From Nematostella vectensis (lineage: Eukaryota > Cnidaria > Anthozoa > Actiniaria > Edwardsiidae): 64,000 nt of DNA. Where the stretch lies: contig NC_064035.1 of the NCBI RefSeq assembly GCF_932526225.1, forward strand, positions 14,680,469 through 14,744,468, in the 5' to 3' direction. Numbering within the stretch: the first letter of the stretch is position 1; every line of letters starts with the position of its first letter. The notes beneath the pieces were generated by a model. It searched no databases, was not told where the DNA came from, and saw nothing but the letters and a program-made list of their open reading frames with translations. The position numbers and the translations under genes are program-made. Shown piece by piece: positions 34,500 to 46,800 of this stretch.

Positions 34500-34738
34500 T
34501 GACAAAAATACAAAAGCAATGACGGCGAAAGCATGGTTGGTATAATCTTAGTTGGAGTGTACGGCGGTGAAGCGAATTTAGTAAAAGTGGTGTTCTAAAC
34601 TATACCACAAGAGATTTTTTTATTAATTCGCCTGCAAAATTAAAGACTCTAAAACTAAAAATCCATCCACCAAACTAATGCACTTTGCTACTGCCAATAG
34701 AATCACTTGATTTATTAATTGCACGTATAAATACCTGT
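34500..34738. repeat. 239-bp spacer, duplicate copy 2
   Basis: Differs from copy 1 by a few substitutions and small changes in a poly-T run (catggttgg for catggatgg, gagatttttttatt for gatattttttatt, cactttgc for cactctgc). Confidence 0.9.
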
Positions 34739-37320
34739 GTAAACAGTACGTGTGTGTGAACAGATTTTCTCGGATTAGACGTGGTCACGTTACACTGCGT
34801 TTCGACATGATGATTTATTGCACCGATTCACCACAAGGTTATTGATATCGGTGAAATACCGCCGCCCCCCCCCCCCCCCTTCCTCACATGGGCGTGGTGG
34901 CCATGTCGCAAACGGATCTCAGGTATATCATGTCAGATTTCCTATCTTTAATTGCAAAGTATCTTTAAATAAGGATAATGCAAAGCACAGTAATGGCATT
35001 GTACTCAAACGCACAATGAGATAGTTTCCGGTTCTGACCTCGTATGACGTTTTACGACCCGATGACAAAGACCTGATTGTTTTTTTATTTCTAGCTTCTT
35101 TAGAAGAGGACACATGAATGGGACTGCCAGCCTGGGGGGGCTCAGTGCGTAGTCTGTCCAAAGGTCCCGGAGAGTTCGGATAACTATTATCATAATAGTT
35201 AGGAACACGACAGTAGAAGTAATTTGTAAGGATTTAATTAAAAAAAAAGAGAGAAGGGATAACGTCGGAAAATAATGAATAACATTTGGCTCTGTGGCCC
35301 AACACAAAACTTATCAAACTCTCGCTTTCCTTTTCTGTTATAAATCGTGCAAAATCTGAATCCACCCGCATTTAAAAACGGAGCAAGGCAGTTTGGACAA
35401 ACAACAGTCTCGCTCCACCATCTCATCCGAACGCGATTTATGCATTATCGTACCTTCTGTTCCATCCTAGTTCCTATCCTTTTTTTTATTCCACTATACG
35501 ACAACACCACATACAGGAAATATAACTAGAAAGCAAGTGAAGGACGAGAGATGCATGAACCATCAGCTTTGTGGTAGCTGCTTCCTGAATGCTTTAATTG
35601 AATAAAAAGAATGTCAAGGTTTTACCTCTTGATAAGTGCTAATTAGTTTCTGCCACCATCACCTCGGGTTAGCCTGAGCCATCTCTTGATAGACCGCTAC
35701 AGTCTCAATACATCAGCTAGGTACATCCATGTTACCTTCATTGTGGACATTAAGGGCATGATTCTTTTTATCTCCAAACCGTTTGTTGTTAGACAGCGTG
35801 CGCGCGTCTTCCCAAATCCCTGCGCGGGAGGTACAGCGCGGAAAAACATTAAAGCAATAAAAACTCATCAAATGTGGAAATCTACGGACTGTTGTGTTGA
35901 CTGGGTTGACAGGCGACTTAACAAGCAATTAGATGAGCCAACAGTTAAGTGACCAGTGATTAATCACTGGAATTAAGAAGTAACGGGCGCTGAATGGCTA
36001 GAAAGGATGCCGGCTAGCTATGCCGGTACAAAATGCTGCTATCAAAGGGACATTTTGTTATTCTTGGATTTTTATATTTATTATTTGTCTTTGTAATAAC
36101 CACCAGTCCAAATCATACCCTAGTATGACACATGGCGATGCGCTTGCAAAGCGCTTGTCCTACGAAGACTGTTCTTTTATGTGCGCTAGTTGTTTTGCTT
36201 GTCAACAGGTACCACGTTATCAGAAGAGACGCTCCTGTCTTTTTCGGTGGCAACCGTCCTATAATGAGACACAGGGGTCGCTCTGTTTTAACGAACGAAG
36301 CGCGGATGAATTTACATAACAAAACCCAGCTCTCAAGATTATTTTGTTGACACAAGTGAAAAACAGAGAGCCGTTGTTGTACTACACCTAGGAAGCAAAC
36401 AGCTCATTTCCGGGGGTATATACTATGCTATAAAACAGACAATTACTTTATTAAAACGTCAGCATTAACAGCCTCTATCACCCGCGAATAGTGTGATACA
36501 AAAACCGAGGCAACACCAGTGTGGTGTTGAAAACGTGCGAAGGAAACTATTTTAAGAATGCGAAGTATTTAAAGCCCCCGTTGACTTTGCCTGAATGTAC
36601 TGCAGGCCCCACGGGCGAAGATATACACACGATTTTGCAGACCCCTCAACGGAATGTGTAATTTATCGATGTATTGTCACGCCCGAGCTTATCTTAGAGT
36701 TGAAAAGCAGGAAAAGCCATCAACGCAGGGAAACCAATTAGAGAAATTGGCACAAACCGGCGGCTCAAAGGAAACATGTGGTGTACAAACTAAGAACTAA
36801 AAACAACATCTGGTCGGCACAAGCCAGTGCTAAAAGCGATTAGATTCACACCTTATAGAAAGTGACCTTTGCCGCGAAAATTTGTACAATACATGATTAA
36901 ACATTGTGCTGTAATAAAAGTACACTAGAAAAAGCGCATTCGCTTACAATGTGTCTGTTCGACAAACAGTAAGAGAAAGGGTGGAATACAACGGCACCGG
37001 TTAAACAAAGCTTGATAATGTCAGCCTCACACAATTACGGGCTATGTGCTTTGAGTCTATATTTCGCAAAGTGCTGAGATCAATCAAGTCTCATTTACAC
37101 AATTATTTTCCTAGACTATTACAAAGCCTTCATCACAATCAATATTCTCCACCTTTTTATAATAATAAACATGTTGAGTCATTTTGAGTCTTTCCTATTC
37201 GCCACGGCCAATAAAACTATACACTTTTCACAAGGTGGCCATGCCTTTCTAGTTTCTTTATGTTTTATCACTCCATAAATCAAGATTAAGACTTCACACG
37301 TTTTGCGCCATTTAATTGTG
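34739..37320. other. non-coding between the minisatellite and homeobox gene B
   Basis: A C run lies at about 34864-34879. Short frames near 35700-36350 overlap each other on both strands and show no motif. I see no gene. Confidence 0.4.
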
Positions 37321-38568
37321 TCAAATTGCGGCAGCGAACCAGCCAGGAAAGTAACATCTTCCGCGCTCTAAGACCAACCTAGGCGTGTATGCACCCATGT
37401 CTACTTTGTCCTCCATTCCCCCTTCTTCTTTGGCCTTCTTCTCCCGAGCCCGCCTGTTTTGAAACCAGATTTTTACACGATGCTCCGACAATCTAAGTCC
37501 GTTTGCTAATTCGGCCACCTCCGGGCCGGACAGGTAGCGCGTCTCTACGTACTTGTGTTCAAGCTCCATTAGCTGAGATGTGGAAAAAGGGACGCGTGGG
37601 TTACCACTAGATCTTCGCTTACGGCTCTTGCGTCGTTGTGCTCCTAAGGACATGAAAATAAAAACTGTTAGGGTTCGATCATGGGAGAGTATTTATACGG
37701 CTGTAATAAAATTCTTATTTAGCGGTTATTAGCTACGTACAGTTAATTGCGCTAAGGTCTTCGTAAGCGCACGACTCTATTTTCGAGGACACCTTTTCTA
37801 TAATCCCGCTTTAAATATTTTTTTTGCAAACACTTTATTTGAATGTTCTCGTAGGAGGACTATGTTATGACTGAAGCATTGAACCCTTTCTCGAGGTTTA
37901 ATGTATCTGCTAACTAGGGTTGACTGTAATCGTTCTTCGTGTGTGGCTTTTAACGCAAGTCTACGTTACTCGGGGTTGCACAGAATATTGAAAGTAACAT
38001 CACTTTATCTGCTTCTCTCTGCTAAACCATCTGGGCCATACGATGGGCGCTATTCGAAGAAAATTGTCATGTTTTCACCAGAAAGGAATATTGTCTACAC
38101 CAATAAACGATCTGTGTGTGTTTCCACACAAACTGTGTCATAACGACATATAACGCATACTAATCAACGTATTACTCGCCTAATAAACACAGAACTATCG
38201 TCCCTTGCACGTGCGCCACCGAAGACCGCATTAAGACGTGCTAAGTAGAGGACGATGCAGTATACACTACTTAATAATGGATCTGAGTTGTGGTACTTAC
38301 TTGGAAGCTTGGGTGGGCTGTATCTGGTATAAGACAGCCAGGGGAGCTTGGTAAGGCTTTGTTTCTCGCTTACGCCAGGACTGTTAGGAGTGTTCTCGGA
38401 AGTGTAAGCAATTTCCCCTTCACAGGGACTGGTTTTACATGGTTCGCGCCTCAGAATGTTTTCGATGGAGAACGAAAGGAACGGTTTTGGCGATGAGGGT
38501 TCATCCTTAGAAGGTGAACTTCGTTCGGAAGTGATCTTGAGCGGGTCAGGCTTATTCGATTTTTCCAT
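37321..38568 (-). CDS. Msx-like homeobox transcription factor B, two exons
   Basis: Exon 1 is 38301-38568 and exon 2 is 37321-37643. CCAA|GTAAGT joins TCCTTAG|GA, again forming an Arg codon at the same position as in gene A, giving 196 residues. An EH1 motif FLSFSIENIL lies at 30-39. The linker LPWLSYTRYSPPKLPR lies just before a basic stretch (RRKSRKRR). The homeodomain is about 102-161, starting near NPRVPFSTSQL and ending VKIWFQNRRAREKK, with Gln50 and Asn51. It has a longer tail than gene A, ending in an aromatic FPGWFAAAI. Identical exon plan, linker and orientation with gene A, 6.8 kb away, show tandem duplication. The intron is only 657 bp versus 2.9 kb. It is probably a Groucho-dependent repressor. 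The start is the first Met. Confidence 0.92.
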
Positions 38569-40832
38569 GTGGTCCGAAAAACCGGATCTGAAGCCACTAT
38601 TCTGTTAAAGGTGGTTTATGGAACTGAGAGTCAGACCAGCCTGAAGCATCCACCACTGTGTTGATTAGAAATTGAACTAGAGCTAAAGAATTTTATTTAG
38701 TTGGAGTATATTTACACATCATACAAGGGCTGTCAAGCATTTATTAGTCCCAGATGAGCAAACGGATTACACAAGATGAACTCTAATCCAGTCACTCAAG
38801 AATGCACTGCCTCACAGTGGAAAAAAACAAACGGCCGCCACAATTCAATGATAGAGGAAGAAATTGTTATTCCTAAAACACGTAAAAGAAGTAAAGGTCA
38901 GTATAGCTTCGTCAGTTGAATACCTCGTATCATCCCCCCTTGTGTTTATAGGGCGGTTGATATTTGATTACCCTTGTTGGGCGATCCATTAGATATACGG
39001 CGGGAACTGTGCGACGCGGGCTGTTGTTTGATCTGTTTCATGGAGCGGTTATGGTACCTAAAAACAACCTCCGGATTGACTCCTAACACACTAACGCCCA
39101 CACCGCTCCTAGCTGGACTCGATACATTTCAATACCTATTTGTGGTGCAAGGTCCCTTTAAAGTTTCGCTGCGCGTTGTGTGATCTGGTAGTCGCGGGGT
39201 GACCTGGACATATCCATTATCTAATCAGTCACTAGATCCCCCAGTGGTACATAAAACTCGAGATATGAATCGCTAATGTATTTTAATGGAGTTAGCTCCT
39301 CGTCTGTCAAGAGGCTCTAATAATAGCGCTTGTCTATGTAATTATGCACTCCAATCTTCTGCGCGATGGGTCTTTATCAGATACGGCCACCGGTGAGTTA
39401 CTTTCTTCCCCCGAAATCACACCATCTCAAAGAACTATCAAAAAACTATATAGCCTCGGAACTCGTGCACGTATCGTGCCAGCCAATTGGCAGATATACA
39501 CATGCTAATGAACTTCGGAAGTGTGTGAATACGAAGGATGAAAAGATCTAACGCCATCTTTAAACAAACAAATCCACAGTCAATTTACTCCATTGAAAAG
39601 ACCTTGACAGTAATTGCGGCAAGTTTAGAGTGCTGTTGATAGAGTGGAGGGGATGTTTGTTCACACGGGGAGGTTCTACCGACACGGCAAGATCAGCCGC
39701 GAAGATTACATCTTGGACGTGCACCTCCATTAGCTGGTAAAAACACAACTCGAACAGATGCTAGCACGCGCGATAAAGTGGGAGCCGGCTACGCGTCCAC
39801 AAACTGAAAAGACATAAGGGGACAGTGGTAACGGGTTGGACGATCGAGTAAATGCCAATAAGTTTAAACGGTTCCTCTTTCGTGAAAGCATCCCATTTCT
39901 GACAACAAAAGTGAAACAAAAGTGCAAATAACACTGTATTGAGTATCATACAATGGGCTTCAAATTCCACTTTGTAATTTCACTCCCAATAATCTGGTGA
40001 ACATGTAGATTTTTGAAGTCATTTTGTTCTATATGATGTATGGGGGGGGGGGGGGGGGGTTGGGGAAATATACCTTTTATATATTTTTTTAGAGTACACA
40101 CGCTTACAGATCGAAACTAACAATCAAAAGCGCGGAAGCAGATAATCGTCTATTTATATTTTAATAAAATGAATCAAAATTAATTTTCAAGTGAGGGAAA
40201 ATTCATATGACAGAAATTATAGTCATCGAAAAGGACGAAAGTAGACAAGTTAGAATTCCTTTGTAAGCGCAAAAATTATATGAACAAATCCGGTACATGC
40301 TGTCGAAAGCAGTGTTCGATTCTTTATTGAGCTAACTGGTGTCACCGATAAAGATAACAGATCTCTCCTATCTCTTCACAATACATTAATTTATAATTGA
40401 GCAGTAAAGAAATAATCTTGATTAGATCAAGTATGTTAAACAATTTCCCTTCCCTAATATGAGCAAAAATGCAAAAGTCAACAAAAATACATAACCGCGA
40501 AAAGCTAAAATGGTTCAGGAGTATTCAAGAACATTTTTTTTCTTCTTCTGTTAACTCGCCCAGATGTCCAGAATAACGTGACATTTGGTTCTAAGTTTTC
40601 CGTAGTAGGTACTTTATTATAAAACATTAGGTTTGAACACTTTAATAGTCATTCTGGCTGAACAACCGCGTAAAGAGAAGTCTTCACTGCCTGCTTCGTC
40701 CGACTTATTACTATCCCAGGATTACTCTGACTTCTTTGCCCGTCTGGTGACGAGATGACTGTGGCTAGATAACTGTATGTACGAGTGCGAGACGTAGTAA
40801 CGTCCTCTATACCTGTTATCTGACAACAAATA
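38569..40832. other. non-coding between homeobox gene B and the CNG channel gene
   Basis: Contains the homeobox B promoter region and the CNG 3' flank. A G run lies at about 40041-40059. A minus-strand AATAAA at 40614-40619, about 214 bases past the CNG stop, may end that transcript. No exon seen. Confidence 0.4.
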
Positions 40833-43800
40833 TTATTTTCTCCTCTGCACGGGTAGGTTGACCGAGAAACGCCTCCTTCTGAGCAACTGGACATCACCGT
40901 CAACCGCATCAAGAAGTCGAATCTCCGGCAGAAAAAGCGTTTCTACTGGTCTCTTCCTGGTCGAAACACCATGCTCAGTTCCACGACATGTGCTAGCTAA
41001 ACAATAAGCGGGCGAAGTTTGCGTTGTACGTGTATCATTGGTGGCGCAGAGAGCCCGACTGTTTTTTGTCTGGGACGCAGATTGAGCAGCCCGAAATAAC
41101 CGCTTAAGAATTTGATCAGCAGTTCCAGACTTTAAGGGACTACACCGGATTGCCGTTGACCCTTTGCACAATGCTGATTGCTTTGAGACACAAGGTGGCA
41201 TTCCTGTGGTGACCTTAAAAGGAGGCACGGTCGGTGCGCTTGTGCTGGATTTGTAGTTAGCTGACTGTAAGCTGTCAAGTCCCGCGAGTCTTGACTCGGC
41301 GTTACGAAGCTTTGCTCTCAGAGTGGCCGCTTCTCGCCTGAGCACAGCGCACTGGTGACATTGAAAAAAAAAAAAACCCTTCCATTTCCATCTGCTGATA
41401 AAGGGAAGCTTTTGCGGTATTTTCAGGGAAATATGGTGAATTGTGTATAAAACTTACAATATATATTTTTTTAAATAAAACATTAAGAAAGGCGTGCCAG
41501 ACTAAGGCTACACAAGGTGGCTCAACCACCTTAAATAGCCGTAGAAAAGGGGCGAGGTAAAGAAGGATAGGCTCTTATAGACCAATTTTGTTAGAAAATA
41601 TTGTTTTGATTATCATCATACTTTCTACAAAATTCCAACATATACGTGAACTCTATCTTTCAAAGTATGTTGATTCCCTGTTGGATTTATTAAGACGTGT
41701 TAAGCTTACCTCCTCGCTTCTCTTGGCAACACTTTCCAAGTTGCTCTTAATGGCTGACAGCTCTCTCGCTAAAAGTAAATGAAAGCACTTATGAATCAAT
41801 ACTGATGGAACTTAAGGCTCAGTTTTAAGCCGTGGTAGTATTGGAACACCGCGATCCTCTCGGGAGCCACGGCTGGTAATCGGTGCTATGGACCTATTGA
41901 AGCGTTTCAGCCAGCACCAACATGCTTCTGTTCTCCTGCATATTTTGGAAAACGAATCGGCCGTTCTTGAAGGCACTCTCAAATGTTCGAACAAGAGTAA
42001 AGTTCTTGACAGTATCAAACTTATTTTTGCTATGTTCCAAATAAGCAAAGGTAAGTCGTGTCATGCCCCACCCTCTACAACACACTCCCAGTCGTGTCAT
42101 GCTCCACCCTCTACAACACACTCCCAGCCGTGTCATGTTCCACCCTCTTCAACACACTCCCAGTCGTGTCATATTCCACCCTTTACAACACACTACCAGC
42201 CGTGTCACGCTCTACCCTCTACAACACACTCTCAGTCGTGTCACGCTCTACCCTCTACAACACACTCCCAGTCGTGTCGTGCTCCACCCTCTACAACACA
42301 CTCCCAGTCGTGTCATGCTCCACCCTCTTCAACACACACCCATTCGTGTCATGCTCCACCCTCTTCAACACACTCCCATCCGTGTCATGCTCCACCCTCT
42401 TCAACACACACCCATTCGTGTCATGCTCCACCCTGTACAACACACTCTCACTCGTGTCATGCTCCACCCTCTTCAACACATTCTCAGTCGTGTCATGCTC
42501 CACCCTTTTCAACACACTCCCATTCGTGTCATGCTCCACCCTCTACAACACACTCTCACTCGTGTCATGCTCCACCCTCTTCAACACACTCCAGTCGTGT
42601 CATGCTCCACCCTCTACAACACATTCTCAGTCAAGTCATGCTCCACTCTTTTCAACACACTCCCAGTCGTGTCATGCTCCACCCTCTACAACACAATCTC
42701 AGTCGTGTCATGCTCAACCCTCCACAACACACTCTCAGTCGTGTCATGCTCCACCCTCTTCAACACACTCCCATCCGTGTCATGCTCCACCCTCTACAAC
42801 ACAATCTCAGTCGTGTCATGCTCAACCCTCCACAACACACTCTCAGTCGTGTCATGCTCCACCCTCTTCAACACACTCCCATCCGTGTCATGCTCCACCC
42901 TCTACAACACACTCTCAGTCGTGTCATGTTCTACCCTCCACAACACACTCTCAGTCGTGTCATGCTCCACCCTCTTCAACACACTCCCATCCGTGTCATG
43001 CTCCACCCTCTTCAACACACACCCATTCGTGTCATGCTCCACCCTGTACATCATATTCTCAGTCGTGTCATGCTCCACCCTCTACAACACACTCCCAGTC
43101 GTGTCATGCTTCACCCTCTACAACAAACTCCCAGTCGTGTCATGCTACACCCTCTACAACACAATCTCAGTCGTGTCATGCTCAACCCTCTACAACACAC
43201 TCTCACTCGTGTCATGCTCCACCCTCTACAACACACACCCAGTCGTGTCATGCTCCACCCTCTACAACACACTCTCAGTCGTGTCATGCTCCACCCTCTT
43301 CAACACACTCCATTCGTGTCATGCTCCACCCTCTACAACACAATCTCAGTCGTGTCATGCTCAACCCTCTACAACACACTCTCACTCGTGTCATGCTCCA
43401 CCCTCTACAACACACACCCAGTCGTGTCATGCCCCACCCTCTACAACACACTCTCAGTCGTGTCATGCTCCACCCTCTTCAACATACTCCATTCGTGTCA
43501 TGCTCCACCGTCTACAACACATTCTCAGTCGTGTCATGCTCCACCCTTTTCAACACACTCCCATTCGTGTCATGCTCCACCCTCTACAACACACTCTCAC
43601 TCGTGTCATGCTCCACCCTCTTCAACACACTCCAGTCGTGTCATGCTCCACCCTCTACAACACATTCTCAGTCAAGTCATGCTCCACTCTTTTCAACACA
43701 CTCCCAGTCGTGTCATGCTCCACCCTCTACAACACACTCCCAGTCGTGTCATGCTCCACCCTCTTCAACACACACCCATTCGTGTCATGCTCCACCCTGT

Positions 43801-46800
43801 ACAACATATTCTCAGTCGTGTCATGCTCCACCCTCTACAACACACTCCCAGTCGTGTCATGCTTCACCCTCTACAACAAACTCCCAGTCGTGTCATGCTC
43901 TACCCTCTACAACACACTCCCGGTCGTGTCATGCTCCACCCTCTTCAACACACACCCATTCGTGTCATGCTCCACCCTGTACAACATATTCTCAGTCGTG
44001 TCATGCTCCACCCTCTACAACACACTCCCAGTCGTGTCATGCTTCACCCTCTACAACAAACTCCCAGTCGTGTCATGCTCTACCCTCTACAACACACTCC
44101 CGGTCGTGTCATGCTCCACCCTCTACAACACACTCCCGGTCGTGTCATGCTCCACCCTCTACAACACACTCCCGGTCGTGTCATGCTCCACCCTCTTCAA
44201 CACACTCTCAGTCGTGTCATGCTCCACCCTCTACAACACACTCCCAGTCGTGTCATGCTTCACCCTCTACAACAAACTCCCAGTCGTGTCATGCTCCACT
44301 CTTTTCAACACACTCCCAGCCGTGTCACGCTCTACCCTCTACAACATACACTCAGTCGTGTCATGCTCCACCCTCTACAAAACACTCTTAGTCGTGTCAT
44401 GCTCCACCCTCTACAACACACTCCTAGTCGTGTCGTGCTCCACCCTCTACAACACACTCCCAGTCGTGTCATGCTCCACCCTCTTCAACACACACCCATT
44501 CGTGTCATGCTCCACCCTCAACAACACACTCCCTGTCGTGTCATGTTCTACCCTCCACAACACACTCTCAGTCGTGTCATGCTCCACCCTCTTCAACACA
44601 CTCCCATCCGTGTCATGCTCCACCCTCTACAACACACTCTCAGTCGTGTCATGTTCTACCCTCCACAACACACTCTCAGTCGTGTCATGCTCCACCCTCT
44701 TCAACACACTCCCATCCGTGTCATGCTCCACCCTCTTCAACACACACCCATTCGTGTCATGCTCCACCCTGTACAACATATTCTCAGTCGTGTCATGCTC
44801 CACCCTCTACAACACACTCCCAGTCGTGTCATGCTTCACCCTCTACAACAAACTCCCAGTCGTGTCATGCTACACCCTCTACAACACAATCTCAGTCGTG
44901 TCATGCTCAACCCTCTACAACACACTCTCACTCGTGTCATGCTCCACCCTCTACAACACACACCCAGTCGTGTCATGCTCCACCCTCTACAACACACTCT
45001 CAGTCGTGTCATGCTCCACCCTCTTCAACATACTCCATTCGTGTCATGCTCCACCCTCTACAACACATTCTCAGTCGTGTCATGCTCCACCCTTTTCAAC
45101 ACACTCCCATTCGTGTCATGCTCCACCCTCTACAACACACTCTCACTCGTGTCATGCTCCACCCTTTTCAACACACTCCAGTCGTTTCATGCTCCACCCT
45201 CTACAACACATTCTCAGTCAAGTCATGCTCCACTCTTTTCAACACACTCTCACTCGTGTCATGCTCCACCCTCTACAACACACACCCAGTGGTGTCATGC
45301 TCCACCCTCTACAACACACTCTCAGTCGTGTCATGCTCCACTTTCTACAACACACTCCCGGTCGTGTCATGCTCCACCCTCTTCAACACACTCTCAGTCG
45401 TGTCATGCTCCACCCTCTTCAACACATTCCCAGTCGTGTCATGCTCCACCCTCTACAACACAATCTCAGTCGTGTCATTTTCCACCAATCCAATCCGATA
45501 GCACGTTTCTCGCATCCTTATGGCCTGCTTCAGTAAACTATCAACGTGGCCAAAGTAAGCGTTCGTAAAATTCCTTAGCGCTCTGTAAAAGCCATGTTAC
45601 AGCTAAAGATAATTGCATGGTATTCACCTAAATTGATGTGGAGCTCTTGTCTTTCCTCTATCTGGTGTGTGCGGCGGGGAATAAGCATGTTACCTTCAGT
45701 TTTGGTCCTTTGTAAGCTAAGAGGAGAAAGACGGTTATACCTTTCTCATATGGTCAGGTAGTGAAACCTTCACATTCTGTATAAAACAACTACAAATACC
45801 AGGAAAATAAACTAGATTTGTCAGCTACAGTTAAACTCATAAACTCATAAAGGCCTTTATCAGCTTTTACAAAGACTGGCCTACCGGTCTCTTCCTTGTG
45901 ATTCGAGAACCTTCTTTGCTTCAGGATACTCCTCAAGTGCCTAGTACCACAAATAAGTTTTGAATTCTGAAGTATTATTCACCAATATTATCAATAATAA
46001 TATAAAAAACGACAACATTCTTATCCTAATTAATATAATTACAATCATAAAAATAGCATAACAAGTTAATAAGGAATAAACAATGGTCTCCCTCATCAAA
46101 AGCATCCTAATGATGCAAAGAAGTTAGCATTCTTTTCACATCACTCCCACCTCCTCCGCACACACAGGCAACAGGGATACATACAAGCCCATACCCCACA
46201 AACACAAGTAGATATAAGAACCGATAGAAAAGATGCATAATTTCCAGCCATTCCAACCTACTCCCCACACACAAGTGACTAGATATGTATCTCTCCAGTC
46301 AACCCACCCAACCTTAATGGTATCTAAATGAGTGAGGTATCTAAACACTCAGAGAGATGCTCTCTCCAGTCAACCCACCCAACCTTAATGGTACCTAAAT
46401 GAGTGAGGTATCTAAACACTCAGAGAGATGCTCTCTCCAGTCAACCCACCCAACCTTAATGGTATCTAAATGAGTGAGGAGAGATGCTCTCTCCAGTCAA
46501 CCCACCCAACCTTAATGGTACCTAAATGAGTGAGGAGAGATGCTCTCTCCAGTCAACCCACCCAACCTTAATGGTATTTAAATGAGTGAGGAGAGATGCT
46601 CTCTCCAGTCAACCCACCCAACCTTAATGGTATCTAAATGAGTGAGGAGAGATGCTCTCTCCAGTCAATCCACCCAACCTTAATGGTATCTAAATGAGTG
46701 AGGAGAGATGCTCTCTCCAGTCAACCCACCCAACCTTAATGGTACCTAAATGAGTGAGGAGAGATGCTCTCTCCAGTCAACCCACCCAACCTTAATGGTA

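Noticed and set aside
41888-45568. Giant plus-strand frames of 1226, 1157 and 777 codons
   Set aside because: They lie in a 36-bp stop-free tandem array inside an intron, three frames are open at once, and the peptide is only the repeat. Only the first 55 codons are non-repetitive and are treated separately.
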